Below are positions 33,943 through 44,489 of a DNA stretch of 64,000 nt, one piece after another. The DNA comes from Bicyclus anynana (taxonomy: Eukaryota; Arthropoda; Insecta; Lepidoptera; Nymphalidae). Location of the stretch: the NCBI RefSeq assembly GCF_947172395.1, contig NC_069097.1, positions 14,864,142 to 14,928,141 of the forward strand, in the 5' to 3' direction. The notes below the pieces were generated by a model that saw nothing but the letters and a program-made list of their open reading frames with translations, searched no databases and had not been told where the DNA came from. Position 1 is the stretch's first letter, and each line of letters opens with the position of its first letter. The translations under genes and the position numbers were made by a program.

Positions 33943-34415
33943 CTGAAATAAAATCATAATTTAAAAATTGTAGAAATATTTTCTTACCAAATCAAAAATT
34001 CATCAAAACTTGTAAATGGCTAAATCGACTTTGGTATAACATATCTAGTAATAAGTCCGTATTTATAATATGGAAATATTTAATTATACTGTTTTTATTC
34101 ATTTATTATATTAGTTATTATTATTTAGTGAATACGAGTAGTACTTGTATATTGTATTGCAATATCCCATCTCACAGGATATTTAGGTTATTTATGGTTA
34201 GTTTGCCTGGAAGAGATCACTATCAGTGAAAAGGTAGCCTTTTGCCTAAAAAAATCATGTGTTTTTTTGTTATTTTCTTTTTTGTACAATAAACAAAAAT
34301 AAGGCCGCCTAAAGTTTAAGTAATTATTTTTTAATGACTTTATTATTATTTATTATTATGAGCAATAAAGTATTTCTTCCTCTTAAAAACAAACCTCTAA
34401 TAAAAACAGACTTAC

Positions 34416-34461
34416 TTGCAAGGAATGTTATTGTCAAACTTAAACCATACGGGTACCTCAT
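34416..34461 (-). CDS. Secreted helical protein G1, first coding exon
   Basis: ATG at 34461-34459 on the minus strand, donor CAA|GTAAGT. It encodes MRYPYGLSLTITFLA plus one base, a short hydrophobic signal peptide; joining to exon 2 gives Asn. With exons 2-4 the frame is closed: 46+260+269+109 nt = 228 codons including the stop, a 227-aa precursor. The intron lies right at the likely cleavage region, as in G4 and G5. Confidence 0.8.
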
Positions 34462-34639
34462 GGTATTCGGTTTGAAGATAAACATTCAATATAGTAATTA
34501 ATATTTTTATTTCCCTTAAATATTAATTGTTAATTATACATTTAGTGTCGATATTAAATGAACGCTTTAACGACTTTGATAAAAACGCTCACGATTTTCA
34601 CCGATATCCAAAAAGAAGGTTCTGTTTGGATGTAGGTAT

Positions 34640-34795
34640 ATTTTGTTTTCATACTAGTAATCTCAGGTCCGATTTAAAAAATTGTTTCAGTGTTAGATTG
34701 CCCATTTATCGAGGAAGGCTATAGGCTATATATTATACACGTATTCCCACGGGAACAGGAACCACGCGGTTGAATCCGCGCGGTGTCAGCTAGTT
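34640..34795 (+). mobile_element. Lep1-like Helitron 3' part
   Basis: AATCTCAGGTCCGATTTAAAAAATTG, ATCGAGGAAGGCTATAGGCTATATAT and the end CCGCGCGGTGTCAGCTAGT. It lies just upstream of the G1 start on the opposite strand. Confidence 0.75.
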
Positions 34796-34827
34796 ATTAA
34801 GTAAATCCCAGTTTTAATTTTAATGTA

Positions 34828-34833
34828 TTTATT
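34828..34833 (-). terminator. Poly(A) signal for G2
   Basis: AATAAA on the minus strand, 54 nt past the G2 stop codon. Confidence 0.6.
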
Positions 34834-34887
34834 TCACTTTTTATAAAATGCACACGTATTTTGATGATCCCTGGAACGCGTCATAAT

Positions 34888-35101
34888 CTACGGTTCAGGA
34901 GGAGGTTTCCAATATATGAAACTTCCAGGCGGCGGCTTGGTGATGACCAGCCCATGGTCAAGATGGAAGGTTTCGTCGAGTAGCATGAGCACGCGCCACT
35001 GGTAGATGAAGTCCACGTGAAGCTTGGCAGCCTTGTGGTGCAGGGTCAGAGCTCGCTCGACGTCTTCTGCGTTACTTCTCCATCTCTTATCTTGTAGCCA
35101 C
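34888..35101 (-). CDS. Secreted helical protein G2, last exon
   Basis: Minus-strand acceptor TTGCCGTAG; it enters with one base (completing Trp) and ends TAG. The translation WLQDKRWRSNAEDVERALTL, then KLHVDFIYQWRVLMLLDETF and a Pro-rich tail KPPPGSFIYWKPPPEP. The KR..EDVE..L...H spacing corresponds to the last exons of G1 and G4. The stop and the following AATAAA show that this gene ends before G1 begins. Confidence 0.88.
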
Positions 35102-35129
35102 CTACGGCAAGTCAAAATCATTGTCAAAA

Positions 35130-35640
35130 AAAAATGAAATACCTTCTACATTGAAGGCCGTTTCTGAAAGAACCACGGGAAAGTACTGTCTATAATCTTT
35201 GTGATTTAAACGGCTTGAGTTAATGCATCACTGTTTTGGCACCGCTTTCGAAGTGATCAGAAGGTAGCACATACGATGTTATTTTTCGCTTTTTAGTTTA
35301 TTTTTGTGATTTTGAAATCGGTTGAATTTTTTTGTTAAAAATATTTTATTTTTCTGTTCTAAGCGTGTTCTAGCATAGTGAACGAAAGCGCGCGATTTCT
35401 TTGTGTGTTGTAACGCTAATGCAGTCACATCTAAAGTGTTTTTCAGATAGTCTAAACACAAGGACACAAGCTACGTACTGTGAACCGTCGAGGAGTTCTC
35501 TTAACTGTCCTTCGTCTTCTTCACCAGACCCTTATAAATGCAGTTACAACCCATCTATGTGGAAAGTTTACATCAATACAAATGAATCAAGCTCAAACAA
35601 AAGCTAACTGCTATAAATCGTTGACGAGGTCCATCGTCTG
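35130..35640. repeat. Dispersed repeat also at 48020-48445 and 56455-56875
   Basis: Shares TGATTTAAACGGCTTGA, CGCTTTCGAAGTGATCAGAAGGTAGCA, GATGTTATTTTTCGC and CATAGTGAACGAAAGC with the two other copies. Class not known; all three copies are in or near the paralog genes. Confidence 0.6.
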
Positions 35641-35822
35641 TGTTTCGGCTCTATCATCAAGCCAACTCCAGACCTTCATGAATTGAAAGAAAATACAAGA
35701 GGAATTCATTTAAATTAATCCTTTTTGGCACCTTAAAACTTCGTCATTTCTCACGGGAATTTATTTTTATAACTTGAATATACGTTCCCCTGTTTTATTT
35801 ATGACATTTTTCACTCACTCAC

Positions 35823-35950
35823 CATCTCTCATTAAATCTCATCGTCTTGATAATTTCTTTCACCCTATTCACAAGGCGAAATATTCTCTTGTACAGGAAC
35901 GCGATTCGGTACGAGCTGTCGTAAGGGTTGTAGTACGGATCATTCTCCAC
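35823..35950 (-). CDS. Secreted helical protein G2, fourth exon seen from the 5' side minus one
   Basis: Penultimate G2 exon. Acceptor TTTTCCAG, donor GTGAGT; starts in phase 0 and leaves with two bases (TG). The translation VENDPYYNPYDSSYRIAFLY, then KRIFRLVNRVKEIIKTMRFN. DSSYRIAFLYKRI lines up with DKRYKIGYLFSRL in G3 and with the LYKMGFLMSK region in G4. Confidence 0.87.
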
Positions 35951-36548
35951 CTGGAAAACATTGGGACCACTGCTATTCTGTAACGATGTCTTGTACATCT
36001 CGCGTTCGAATTTACCTCTATATCTCTCTGTCTAACACGATATTACAGAAAGAGAGGTGAATTCGACGTATGCACGAGTTATATAAAACATAGTTACAGA
36101 ATAGACCTCCCGTATCGGCTTATCTATACGTAAGGGCTTTTTACATTTAACCGTACGGGTCTGAAACGTTACTGTTATCGACGCAATGCAACGACTTGTG
36201 GTACGGACCGCTTCAGTGTGCTCGTGGCGTTCGAGCCGTCCACATATCTTGTTGTGTAATTCTTTATGGGTTACTTGGGATAGGCGGGGAGAGTGACTTG
36301 AGTGGAAAAGGGGAGTGTTTTTTAACAGTTAAAGGCGCCTTTAACCCTACACACATCGTTCACAAGTACGTGACTCTCAAGGTCATTCTCTGCCATTCTA
36401 GGATCTTATTTTGGTTACAGTTTGATTTGTTAATTAAGTTGTCCTGACAAGTGTTGTGAATCATAACCTTTGTTCGACATTAGTTTTCTTAATTTTGTAA
36501 TCACCTTTGAGTCCACTAAAATTACATATACATTAACATTACATATAC

Positions 36549-36712
36549 ATTAAGCCCTCATTCGCACGAGAGTTTTTTTAACGGACGTTATAAAAGCGTT
36601 CAAATAGAACAAATGCATTCCCCAGTTTAAGTTCAAACGCTGTCGTGTACATATACTTGGGAATACTTTTGACGTCCGTTAAAAAAATGTCGTACGAATG
36701 AGGGCTTACTCA
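36549..36712. mobile_element. MITE with 35-bp inverted ends
   Basis: AAGCCCTCATTCGCACGAGAGTTTTTTTAACGGACGT at the left and ACGTCCGTTAAAAAAATGTCGTACGAATGAGGGCTT at the right. Second copy at 8388-8705. It lies in a G2 intron. Confidence 0.9.
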
Positions 36713-36730
36713 TTAACATCTGACAGTTGT

Positions 36731-36803
36731 TTTTTTTCTTTACGAGTTAGCATTTGACTGCCATCTCACCTGATGGTAAGTGATGACGCTAAGATGGAAG
36801 CGA
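36731..36803 (-). repeat. SINE family A, 3' end only
   Basis: CTTTACGAGTTAGCATTTGACTG and CTCACCTGATGGTAAGTGATGACG match the SINE A tail on the minus strand. Confidence 0.7.
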
Positions 36804-37168
36804 GCGTAGCTCTCATATCTTGTGAGTGTAATCAACGAATCTTGTCAGGTTATACCTAATTACCTAGTGCAGAAATAGTGTCAGGTTATAGTGCAGTGCG
36901 CCTTAGCCTTAGTGGTTTATTTTTTTTAAACCACCCATGACTAGGAGCTATTTAAGTTTAGGTAAGGTTAGGTTATAACCTGTCATTTCACTAAGCCAGT
37001 TCAGGATTTGTTCAATGCACTAGATTTGCTTAGGGAAAAGATATAATCTTGTTGTTATTTGATCAAATCCCTTAGGGAATTGACCAAATCCTGCTTTTAT
37101 GATATCCCTGCAACATATATATGCTGATAATGATGGCTTTTTGGCTTAAACAATAATAATAAGAGTAC

Positions 37169-37362
37169 CTGTATAATCTTATGACGCGCCATGTGCAATA
37201 GTTGCAGCATCAGATCTAGCGTCTTGATCCTCTGCAACGTTAGGGAAGCGTGCTTGTATCTGTCAACCCCGCCGATCCATGGCAATCGGCGACGAGTCAG
37301 GTTTGTATAGGGTGGGTGTTCTTCTAGAGACATGTTTACTGGCATACTGTTGTTAAATACTT
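37169..37362 (-). CDS. Secreted helical protein G2, middle exon
   Basis: Acceptor ACCTCCACAG, donor GTACTC; it enters with two bases and ends in phase 0. The translation VFNNSMPVNMSLEEHPPYTN, then LPWIGGVDRYKHASL and LMLQLLHMARHKIIQ. The C-terminal block matches the ends of the homologous exons in G4 (LLELMKQAIYQ) and G3 (FALIIQWIVHA). Several NxS/T sites (NNS, NMS, NLT) are present, as expected for a secreted glycoprotein. Confidence 0.87.
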
Positions 37363-37370
37363 CTGTGGAG

Positions 37371-37621
37371 GTTATTTTTTATTCTTTACAAGTTAGTCCT
37401 TGACTACAATCTCACGTAATAGTAAGTGATGATGCAATCTAAAAGCGGGTTAGGTTAGGAGTAGGATGAAAATCCACACCCCTTTCGGTTTCTACACGAC
37501 ATCGTACGTACTAAGTCCCTTGGCGAGACGTCTTCGCTGGTAGGATGGTAACTAGCCACGGCCGTAGCCTCCCACCAGCCAGACCTGGACCAATTTAACC
37601 ACTGCGCCACGGAGGCCGTCA
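37371..37621 (-). repeat. SINE family A with internal deletion
   Basis: The head (GACGGCCTCCGTGGCGCAGTGG) is present on the minus strand, but the B box and nearby sequence are deleted. The 3' part is intact to the TTTTTTATTCTTTACAAG tail. It starts 9 nt from the G2 exon edge. Confidence 0.88.
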
Positions 37622-37649
37622 GAGAGGATTGTTAAACTTCAATCACAAT

Positions 37650-37805
37650 GAGAGGAATATCTTAGCATACCATGGATTCACCGTGCGGGTGCTGGGTCCA
37701 ACGTGTGGTAGAAGAGAGAGAGAGTCCCGGACTTGTGATCGACAGTGTAGGGTTAAGGACGTTCTTGAGAGTTAAATAACACCTCCTTCTGCGCTTGTGT
37801 TATTT
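37650..37805 (-). mobile_element. LINE 3' fragment
   Basis: AATATCTTAGCATACCATGGATTCACCGTGCGGGTGC matches 24898-24935 and the rest follows the same family with small deletions. Confidence 0.6.
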
Positions 37806-37814
37806 TGCCTGTCT

Positions 37815-37940
37815 AGTTAGTTAGTACTGGTCCGATTTTAAAAAATTCTTTCAGTGTTAGATAGCCCATTTATTGAGGAAGGTTATAAGCTATATATTGT
37901 CCCCATATTCTTACAGGAACGGAAACCACGCGGCGTCAGA
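37815..37940 (+). mobile_element. Lep1-like Helitron fragment
   Basis: CTGGTCCGATTTTAAAAAATTC, CAGTGTTAGATAGCCCATTTATTGAGGAAGG, and GGAACGGAAACCACGCGGCGTCAG. Confidence 0.7.
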
Positions 37941-38074
37941 TAAAGTGCTTTCTATCGGTAAAAGAGTTTTCAAAATCGGTTCAGTAGAACCAGAGATCCC
38001 TACAATCTCACAAACCTTTTTACCTCTTTGTAAGTATAGAATATAGATAATTCATAGAACAGTTCCGAACTCAC

Positions 38075-38266
38075 TGGTGTAATCTTCAATTTTTTTACGA
38101 AATGTACTCATATTCAAAGATTCTAGATTAATGTTTATGTCCCTGATAACCACGTCTGGAGGTTTTTCCATAGCTTTTATATCTTCCGTGTCTTTTGTCA
38201 ACGAGTTGAATAGTTCCGATATTTTTGGATACACTTCACAGTCACAGCCTGATAGTGTAGTGAGAG
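38075..38266 (-). CDS. Secreted helical protein G2, upstream exon
   Basis: Minus-strand acceptor AACTTTCAG, donor A|GTGAGT; it enters with two bases and leaves with one, the same phases as the equivalent exons of G3 and G4. The translation LTTLSGCDCEVYPKISELFN, then DTEDIKAMEKPPDVVI and NINLESLNMSTFRKKIEDY. No hydrophobic start is present, so a short signal-peptide exon is expected further upstream; it was not found. From here G2 encodes 242 residues. The transposon at 38281 begins 14 nt upstream of the acceptor AG end. Confidence 0.85.
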
Positions 38267-38744
38267 CTGAAAGTTTCATGTAGGGGAGATGTAGGCAATG
38301 GGAGACAGTTGGCAATGGTGATCACCTTAATATAACAAAAACCGAACGCGATCGGACGATGCGAATGTACTTATATGCTAGTATTGCATCATATTCGTTG
38401 GCGACCGGGACCTGGCTTTAGTTCGCGCGACGCATTCGCGAGTGACAGACGTGTGAAGTTTTGGCGCCATTTTGATCTAATTTTTCGACATAATAAATAC
38501 GAGGTAAGTCACAAAATAATAAGTATTTACTTCTGTACTTCTAATATGTAATAGCCGTAACATTTAAGCTTGTAATCCAGCAGCCATTTCGTTTATTAAA
38601 CTTGAATTTTTTTGTCAGGCATTTTTTTTCCGTCTCAATTCCCATGTAGGTAATGGGAGTCGGGTGATCCCCATTACATACATAGTGATCCTCATTGCCC
38701 ACACTAACTAGCTTTGGTAAAATAGTGTTATTATTTGTTTGTAG

Positions 38745-40624
38745 ATGCCGAAAACTCGTGCTAGAAAAACAAATAATGGACTTTAGACGACCTGGCAAAT
38801 GCTGTAAAGCTGATTGAAGAACAAAAATTTTCAATCAGAAAAGCTGCCGAGATGATGAATATTCCATTTGCCAGTCTTTACAAGAGGTACAAGAAAAATA
38901 TAATTAAGCCACCTCATCTCGGTCGTTATACTGTATTTAGCCCTGAGATGGAAAAAGAATTAGCGGACACCATTAAGAAAATGGCTAACTTATTTTATGG
39001 GTGCACTCCATATCAAATAAAAAGAGCCGCATTTGAATACGCTGAAGCCCTTAAGCTGAAACACAATTTTAATACCGTTTCGAGGTTGGCTGGACGAGTG
39101 TGGTTTGATGGATTTGTTACCAGGAATAATATTTCTGTGCGGAAGCCCGAAGCTACTAGCATTAACAGGGTTACAGCCTTCAACAGAACTGAAGTTCAAC
39201 AATTCTACACGCTGCTAGAAGAGCTAATAGAAAAATACAAGTTTGTACCAAAGAATATATACAACTGCGACGAAACTGGCATATCCACCGTCCAGGATCC
39301 AGGAAAAATATTGGCTGCAACAGGGCAAAAGAGAGTAGGAAGCATAACAAGTTGGGAAAGGGGTAAGAATATAACTCTACTCTGCGCCATGAGCGCCACT
39401 GGTGGATATGTCCCCCCAATGTTTATATTCCCCCGAAAGAGGATGACACCAACTCTAGAAAAGGATGGCCCAACAGGAGCAATATATAAATGCTCTGACA
39501 ACGGTTGGATAAATGAAGAACTTTTCCTTCAATGGCTCAAGCACTTCACCCACTTTACCAAACCTTCTGCAGAAGAACCAATACTATTAGTGTTGGATAA
39601 CCATGCAAGCCACATTTCTTTGTCGATATATGAGTATTGCAAGGAAAACCATGTCCATATGCTATCACTACCACCTCACACATCTCATCGCATGCAGCCA
39701 TTGGATGTGTCCTTTTTTGGTCCATTCAAGGCTGCATATAGAAGAGAATGCGATTTATTCATAAAAAGCCAGCTTTTACAAAAAATAACACCATACGATG
39801 TTGCTTCATTGGTCAAAAAGGCATTTTCGAATGTTGCCTCTATGAGCAAAGGCGAAGCTGGTTTCAGAGCAACGGGAATATTTCCTATAAATCCCAATGT
39901 TTTCACAGATGAAGACTTTCTGCCAGCTGAAGTCCTTCAGGTAGAACCAATTGTAGTTCAAGATGTTGCTGAATCGACTTCTGCTGTTGCTATTGACTCC
40001 GCACCAACCCTACCAGCTACTATTGAGCTAGATCGGAATAGTCCTATTCCGAGTACATCCACCGCACCAACCCTACCAGCTACTATTGAATTAGATCGAA
40101 TTAGTCCTATTCCGAGCACATCCACATATTGTCATACTACTTCTGAATCAAGGACTGACATGGCACCAAATCTTACAATCCAAAATTTCATTCAGATGCC
40201 TAAACAAAAAACTGTTGTCAAGACAAACGGAGGAAGAAAAAAACAGCATGCAACTATTTTGACATCCACACCACTCAAAGACGCCCTAGTGGATAAAGAA
40301 AATAAAAAGAAGGAGAAAGCTGCGAAGAATAAAGGAAAACGAGTAGGAAAGAAGAGCAATCCACAAAAGATCAGTCGTGAGAAGGTTAAGAAGAAAATTC
40401 TACAGGACTCTAATGACACTTCGGTGTCAGATGTAAATACTGATGAGTTATGTCAGGATGATGAAAATGATGATGCAGGAGATGCAGGGAACTTGTGTCT
40501 TGTATGTGGCGAATTTGGGCGAGACAATGAGACATGGTACCGGTGCACTTCTTGTGGGCTCTGGGCTCATGCCGAATGTACTGGATGGGATTCTGCGCAC
40601 AATTATGTGTGCGATATGTGTTGA
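38745..40624 (+). pseudogene. pogo-type transposase with PHD-like finger, one frame break
   Basis: The open frame from 38852 gives 590 residues. In the same frame, coding extends upstream to about 38793 (LDDLANAVKLIEEQKFSIRK, a Psq-type helix-turn-helix start), but the likely start codon at 38745 (MPKTRARKTNNG) is one base out of frame, so this copy has a single-base indel near 38790. The DDE domain shows NCDETGIS, LVLDNHASH and QPLDVSFFGPFK. Two 21-residue repeats (APTLPATIELDR..IPSTST) lie around 40006-40131, then a Lys-rich stretch. A C-terminal Cys/His module CLVCGEFGRDN..W.RC..C..W.HAEC..W.....YVC.MC (about 40493-40620) looks like a PHD finger. Use of the 38852 ATG could still give a protein lacking the first ~35 residues. 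Confidence 0.92.
40006..40131 (+). repeat. 63-bp tandem duplication in the transposase ORF
   Basis: Two consecutive 63-bp units that each encode APTLPATIELDR.SPIPSTST, differing by a few bases. The reading frame is kept. Confidence 0.92.
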
Positions 40625-40865
40625 TCACCATTGCCCACATACTGATCACTATTGCCAACCGATGTTGACAATGGTGATCAAACGTACTTTTTTTTATTTC
40701 GTTGATTGTACCAAAATTAGTAAACTTATGTGATGAAAGTTGATCTCAGTTGATAGTTAAGAAAGTAAAGTTTATGATTATAATAGAACAATATATAGTT
40801 AAATGATAAACATGTTTTTATTCTTATTTTTGCTTAAGTGATCCCCATTACCTACATCTCCCCTA

Positions 40866-41655
40866 ATCATTAGCAGCCTATTGAAAAGTCCACTGCCGGG
40901 CCTTATTTTATATAGCAGGGGAGACTTTATACTAGAGATGAAACGGATATCCGGTAACCTATCCGCTGAATACTGGCCGAATACCGGATAGCTACTATCC
41001 AGTTTTTCTTAAAACTTGCAGATTTTATCATGATCTTTACAAAGCTATGGTGAAAATACATATAAATTATATTACTTACCAAAAAAATATAAGACACTTT
41101 TCATTTCTTCTCATAACTTACTTATTTTTACAAATAAGAATATTTGATGTGTATACTTTTAACTATACAAACATAGTGGTAAGCAAATATTATAAACTTT
41201 TTTATATAATTTCTTTCATATAATTGCAAAAATTATAATTACTAAGGTTTCACAGGAAATATCTACTTACTGAAGTATATATTTAACTATACATGTAATA
41301 TATACGATAATCGTAAAAATCAGAATAGCTTTTAATAGTTTTAAGCTTACCAAGAAATATTTTAAAAGATTCAATATATATCTAGTCTTACCTAATACAT
41401 ACAATACTAGATAAGACTATAGTACTCATAACTATATTATTAAGTAACCAAGTCACAATTTACTCTTAACTATATTGTTAAGCTATACAATTTTAAATTA
41501 CTAATAATTAATATTTATATAAAATCCATGTGTAAAATGCAGGTAAAATTACATGTAGGTATAGTAAATAATATAATTAAAGTGTTAATAAGAATTAATT
41601 AATAAGAATAATAAAACGGTAATTAAACGATAATATACAATTAATGGCTATTTTA
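40866..41655. other. AT-rich DNA, no gene seen
   Basis: Contains CGGATATCCGGTAACCTATCCG and ATACCGGATAGC near 40945-40995, which looks like a small inverted or repeated motif. No exon could be placed, including the missing G2 first exon. Confidence 0.45.
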
Positions 41656-41659
41656 CTCT

Positions 41660-43620
41660 TTTACATTTATTTTTATTTATTTTTTTATTTATTTAATTAT
41701 ATATAATAATTACATGATCAAAATTAAAAAGGTGCAGACATAAACTTGTTAAAGTTTTTCTGCGCACCCTTCGCCGTTGACAATACTGTAATTAATCTAC
41801 TACTATATAATACTCTAATACTAATCTACTATGAACTTAAAAATAATTAAAAATTAGAAAGTGAAATCTAATTTTACAATTAAAAATACACATAATACAT
41901 AAAAACACTACGTTTAACTTAAAAACAATAATTAGAAACAAACTGTAAACAAAAACAGAAAAGGTGGGTATGAAGTGAATAAAACTGACATCTGAGTGAT
42001 ATTTGTATATACAGGCTGTTCATACAATAATTGGTCATACTTATGTTACTCATATTTATTAGTGATAAGTTTTAGATAATACTCTTTTAATTTTTGTTTT
42101 ATATTTCTTATGGTTAGAATGTCTTTTAATGACTTAGGAAGCTGATTAATTAAATTAGGAATAACATAATTAAGTTTTCTTTTTCCGTAAAGGTTATTAT
42201 AGTTAGGTAAGAGTAGTTTTATTTTATCAAGTCTTCGTGCTGAATAAGTTTTCGATTTTTTTATTAAATTTTCTGTGAAATAATGTTCAATCAATAAAGA
42301 TAGTTCAACTTTTTCATGTACAGGAATAATTTTACAATATGCGAATAATTGTCGATAGTCATTTTGGAACATGTTTTTAATTTTATTTGGAACCAATTCT
42401 TTTAAAATACGCAACTGCAGGGAAAATACATGATCAAGGTAAGTTTTAAATGTTCTACCGTAGCTTGATAAGCCATACGATATAATTGATTCAACCAAAG
42501 ATTTGTACAGTAATAATAGTGTTCCGTATGGTATTTTACCTTTAATTAAGTGAAATTTTGCCAGTATTCCTCTTAATTTATCACATACATGATTGACATG
42601 CTCTTTCCAGTTTAGTCTGTCGTCAATAATGAGTCCAAGGTAGGTATGTTTATTAACTAATTCGATGTCACTACAGTTACAAGATTTTAGATGCGTAGTG
42701 TTGGCAATATGAAAACATTGATGATTGTGCGCAATTAATTTAGGTTTATACGTGCTTCTGTTACTACTTGTACTAATGTACATTAATTTAGTTTTACTCG
42801 CATTAAGAACCAAACCGACATCGTGTGACCATTTAGCCAGTAAGTCAAAATCATTTTGAAGTCTACCTAGGGTCTCTTTGATATCGGTTCCTGCTGCAAT
42901 TATACATGTGTCATCTGCGAACTGATAGATATCACATTTTTTGATCAGATTAGGTAGATAATTAACATATGAGATGTAATGCAAGGGTCCCAGTACTGAA
43001 CCCTGCGCTGTGCCTTCAGTCACCTGTACTGGAAAACTATCTGCATTATTGACTCTTACTTGGTATGATCTTTTATGGAGATAATTTTCACACCAATTAA
43101 GGAGTTTGTCGCCGATGCCACAATCACTAAGACTTTGCAACAGTTTATCGTGTCTGAGAGTGTCGAAAGCCTTGCTGTAGTCAATAAAGACGACCAGAAC
43201 ATGTTTTTTGTTATTTATGTGGTCATATATCTTATCTGTAAATGCTGAAAGCAATTGTGTGGTATTTTTTTGTGGTTGAAAACCATATTGTTTAGCTGAT
43301 AATATGTTATTGCTTCTGTAAAAATTATGGATTTGTTCGCTTAAAAACTTTTCTACTACCTTGTCAATGGTGGGCAAAATAGTTATTGGTCTGTAATTAT
43401 CAAATTCCACGCGACTGCCTTTTTTATATATTGGCCTGACAATGCCAGCTTTTAAAAGAGGGGGATATATGCCAGTAACTACGCTAGTGTTTATTAAATG
43501 TGCAAGAACTCCTTTGATTTTTTCACATAACATTTTTATATCTATAGCTCTTATTCTATCAATTCCTGGAGCTTTATTACTATTCAAGGATTTTATAATT
43601 GTTTCTACATGGACTCGCTA
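41660..43620 (-). mobile_element. 5'-truncated non-LTR retrotransposon
   Basis: A minus-strand LINE. It has a 3' UTR (about 41700-42045), a terminal run of TAAA-like repeats (plus-strand TTTATTTATTTTTTTATTTATTT) and the end of ORF2. The 5' side stops near 43620 inside the coding region. No target duplication was verified. Confidence 0.85.
42046..43587 (-). CDS. LINE reverse transcriptase, C-terminal 513 aa, open
   Basis: Reverse transcriptase domain of a jockey/CR1-group element. Visible motifs: NKAPGIDRI, YRPITILPTIDKVVEK, KQYGFQPQKNTTQ, FIDYSKAFDTLRHDKLL, GTAQGSVLGPL and QFADDTCI (catalytic ADD), then a thumb region with LGLIIDDRLNWKEHV. GTAQGS replaces the usual G.PQGS, and HYISYVN replaces the usual F.IYIND, so some decay is possible although no stop or frameshift is seen. 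The true ORF began upstream (endonuclease domain missing). The Met at 43587 is internal, not the real start. Confidence 0.9.
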   Translation of the reverse strand: MNSNKAPGIDRIRAIDIKMLCEKIKGVLAHLINTSVVTGIYPPLLKAGIVRPIYKKGSRVEFDNYRPITILPTIDKVVEKFLSEQIHNFYRSNNILSAKQYGFQPQKNTTQLLSAFTDKIYDHINNKKHVLVVFIDYSKAFDTLRHDKLLQSLSDCGIGDKLLNWCENYLHKRSYQVRVNNADSFPVQVTEGTAQGSVLGPLHYISYVNYLPNLIKKCDIYQFADDTCIIAAGTDIKETLGRLQNDFDLLAKWSHDVGLVLNASKTKLMYISTSSNRSTYKPKLIAHNHQCFHIANTTHLKSCNCSDIELVNKHTYLGLIIDDRLNWKEHVNHVCDKLRGILAKFHLIKGKIPYGTLLLLYKSLVESIISYGLSSYGRTFKTYLDHVFSLQLRILKELVPNKIKNMFQNDYRQLFAYCKIIPVHEKVELSLLIEHYFTENLIKKSKTYSARRLDKIKLLLPNYNNLYGKRKLNYVIPNLINQLPKSLKDILTIRNIKQKLKEYYLKLITNKYE

Positions 43621-43685
43621 TTAAAATAATATCTGCAGTTTAAGTACTTCATGTGCTTGAGCTTATTTAAGCACTTTATTCATCT

Positions 43686-44012
43686 TTTTTTTTATTCTTT
43701 ACAAGTTAGCCCTTGACTACAATCTCATCTGATGGTAAGTGATGATGCAGTCTAAGATGGAAGCGGGCTAACTTGTTTGGAGGAGGATGAAAATCCACAC
43801 CCCTTTCGGTTTCTACACGGCATCGTACCGGAACGCTAAATTGCTTGGCGGTACGTCTTTGCCGGTAGGGTGGTAACTAGCCACGGCCGAAGCCTCCCAC
43901 CAGCCAGACCTGGACCAATTAAGAAAATCTCAATCTGCCCAGCCGGGGATCGAACCCAGGACCTCCGTCTTGTAAATCCACCGCGCATACCACTGCGCCA
44001 CGGAGGCCGTCA
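43686..44012 (-). repeat. SINE family A, full length
   Basis: Complete on the minus strand from GACGGCCTCCGTGGCGCAGTGG through GGTTCGATCCCCGG to the TTTTTTTTATTCTTTACAAG tail. Confidence 0.95.
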
Positions 44013-44039
44013 TCACTTTATCTTAAACGAAAAAGATTT

Positions 44040-44145
44040 TTTCAAATCGATTCAGTGTCTTCGAATTATCGGTGAACATACATAAAAAAAGAACAAAAAT
44101 TCCGACGAATTGAGAACCTCCTCCTTTATTGAAGTCGGTTAAAAA
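44040..44145 (-). repeat. Short repeat ending AACCGACTTCAA
   Basis: The minus-strand AACCGACTTCAATAAAGGAGGAGG with a following GTATGTTCACCGATAATTCG belongs to the repeat seen at 50525-50640. Confidence 0.6.
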
Positions 44146-44159
44146 AACTAAAATAAAGA

Positions 44160-44345
44160 TGTTTTATTTTTATGTTAGTAGTCTGAGAGGTCGCGCAAGC
44201 AGCAGTGTGGAAACTCCTCGTTAGTATTAGCTGATGAGTTATAGCTTGGCAAGTTGTTTGATGACACTGCCATGATATGCGGGCGACGGGGGAAAGGACT
44301 GCGCGGGCATACTACTCCATCAAAGAGTACCTTGATGAATAAACC
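44160..44345 (-). repeat. Unclassified repeat shared with 6660-6745
   Basis: CGTCGCCCGCATATCATGG and AACTTGCCAAGCTATAACTCATC on the minus strand. A 60-codon open frame here is not supported as a gene because the same sequence is a dispersed repeat. Confidence 0.5.
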
Positions 44346-44489
44346 TAACGATTTCAAGAAGTTTTTGATATTTTTCCATCTTTGTTACAACATATTAATG
44401 ACAATTTTTTTGCATTTTATTTATAATTATTTTACTTATCTTTGACATACCCTATATAAACTGACATATTATTGACGTAAAGGCACCAG

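Larger units (their letters stand above)
38281..40865 (+). mobile_element. pogo-type DNA transposon, nearly intact
   Basis: A Tc1/mariner-superfamily element of the pogo/Tigger kind, inserted at a TA that is duplicated at both ends (38281-38282 and 40864-40865). The inverted ends GGGGAGATGTAGGCAATGGG and CCCATTACCTACATCTCCCC differ at one of 20 positions. It carries one long transposase ORF and little else. Further inverted pieces (GGCAATGGTGATCA near 38321; TGACAATGGTGATCA near 40666) lie inside. It sits in an intron of G2 on the opposite strand. Confidence 0.95.

Noticed and set aside
44175..44357. 60-codon minus-strand open frame as a gene
   Set aside because: The same sequence is repeated at 6660-6745, so it is a dispersed repeat.
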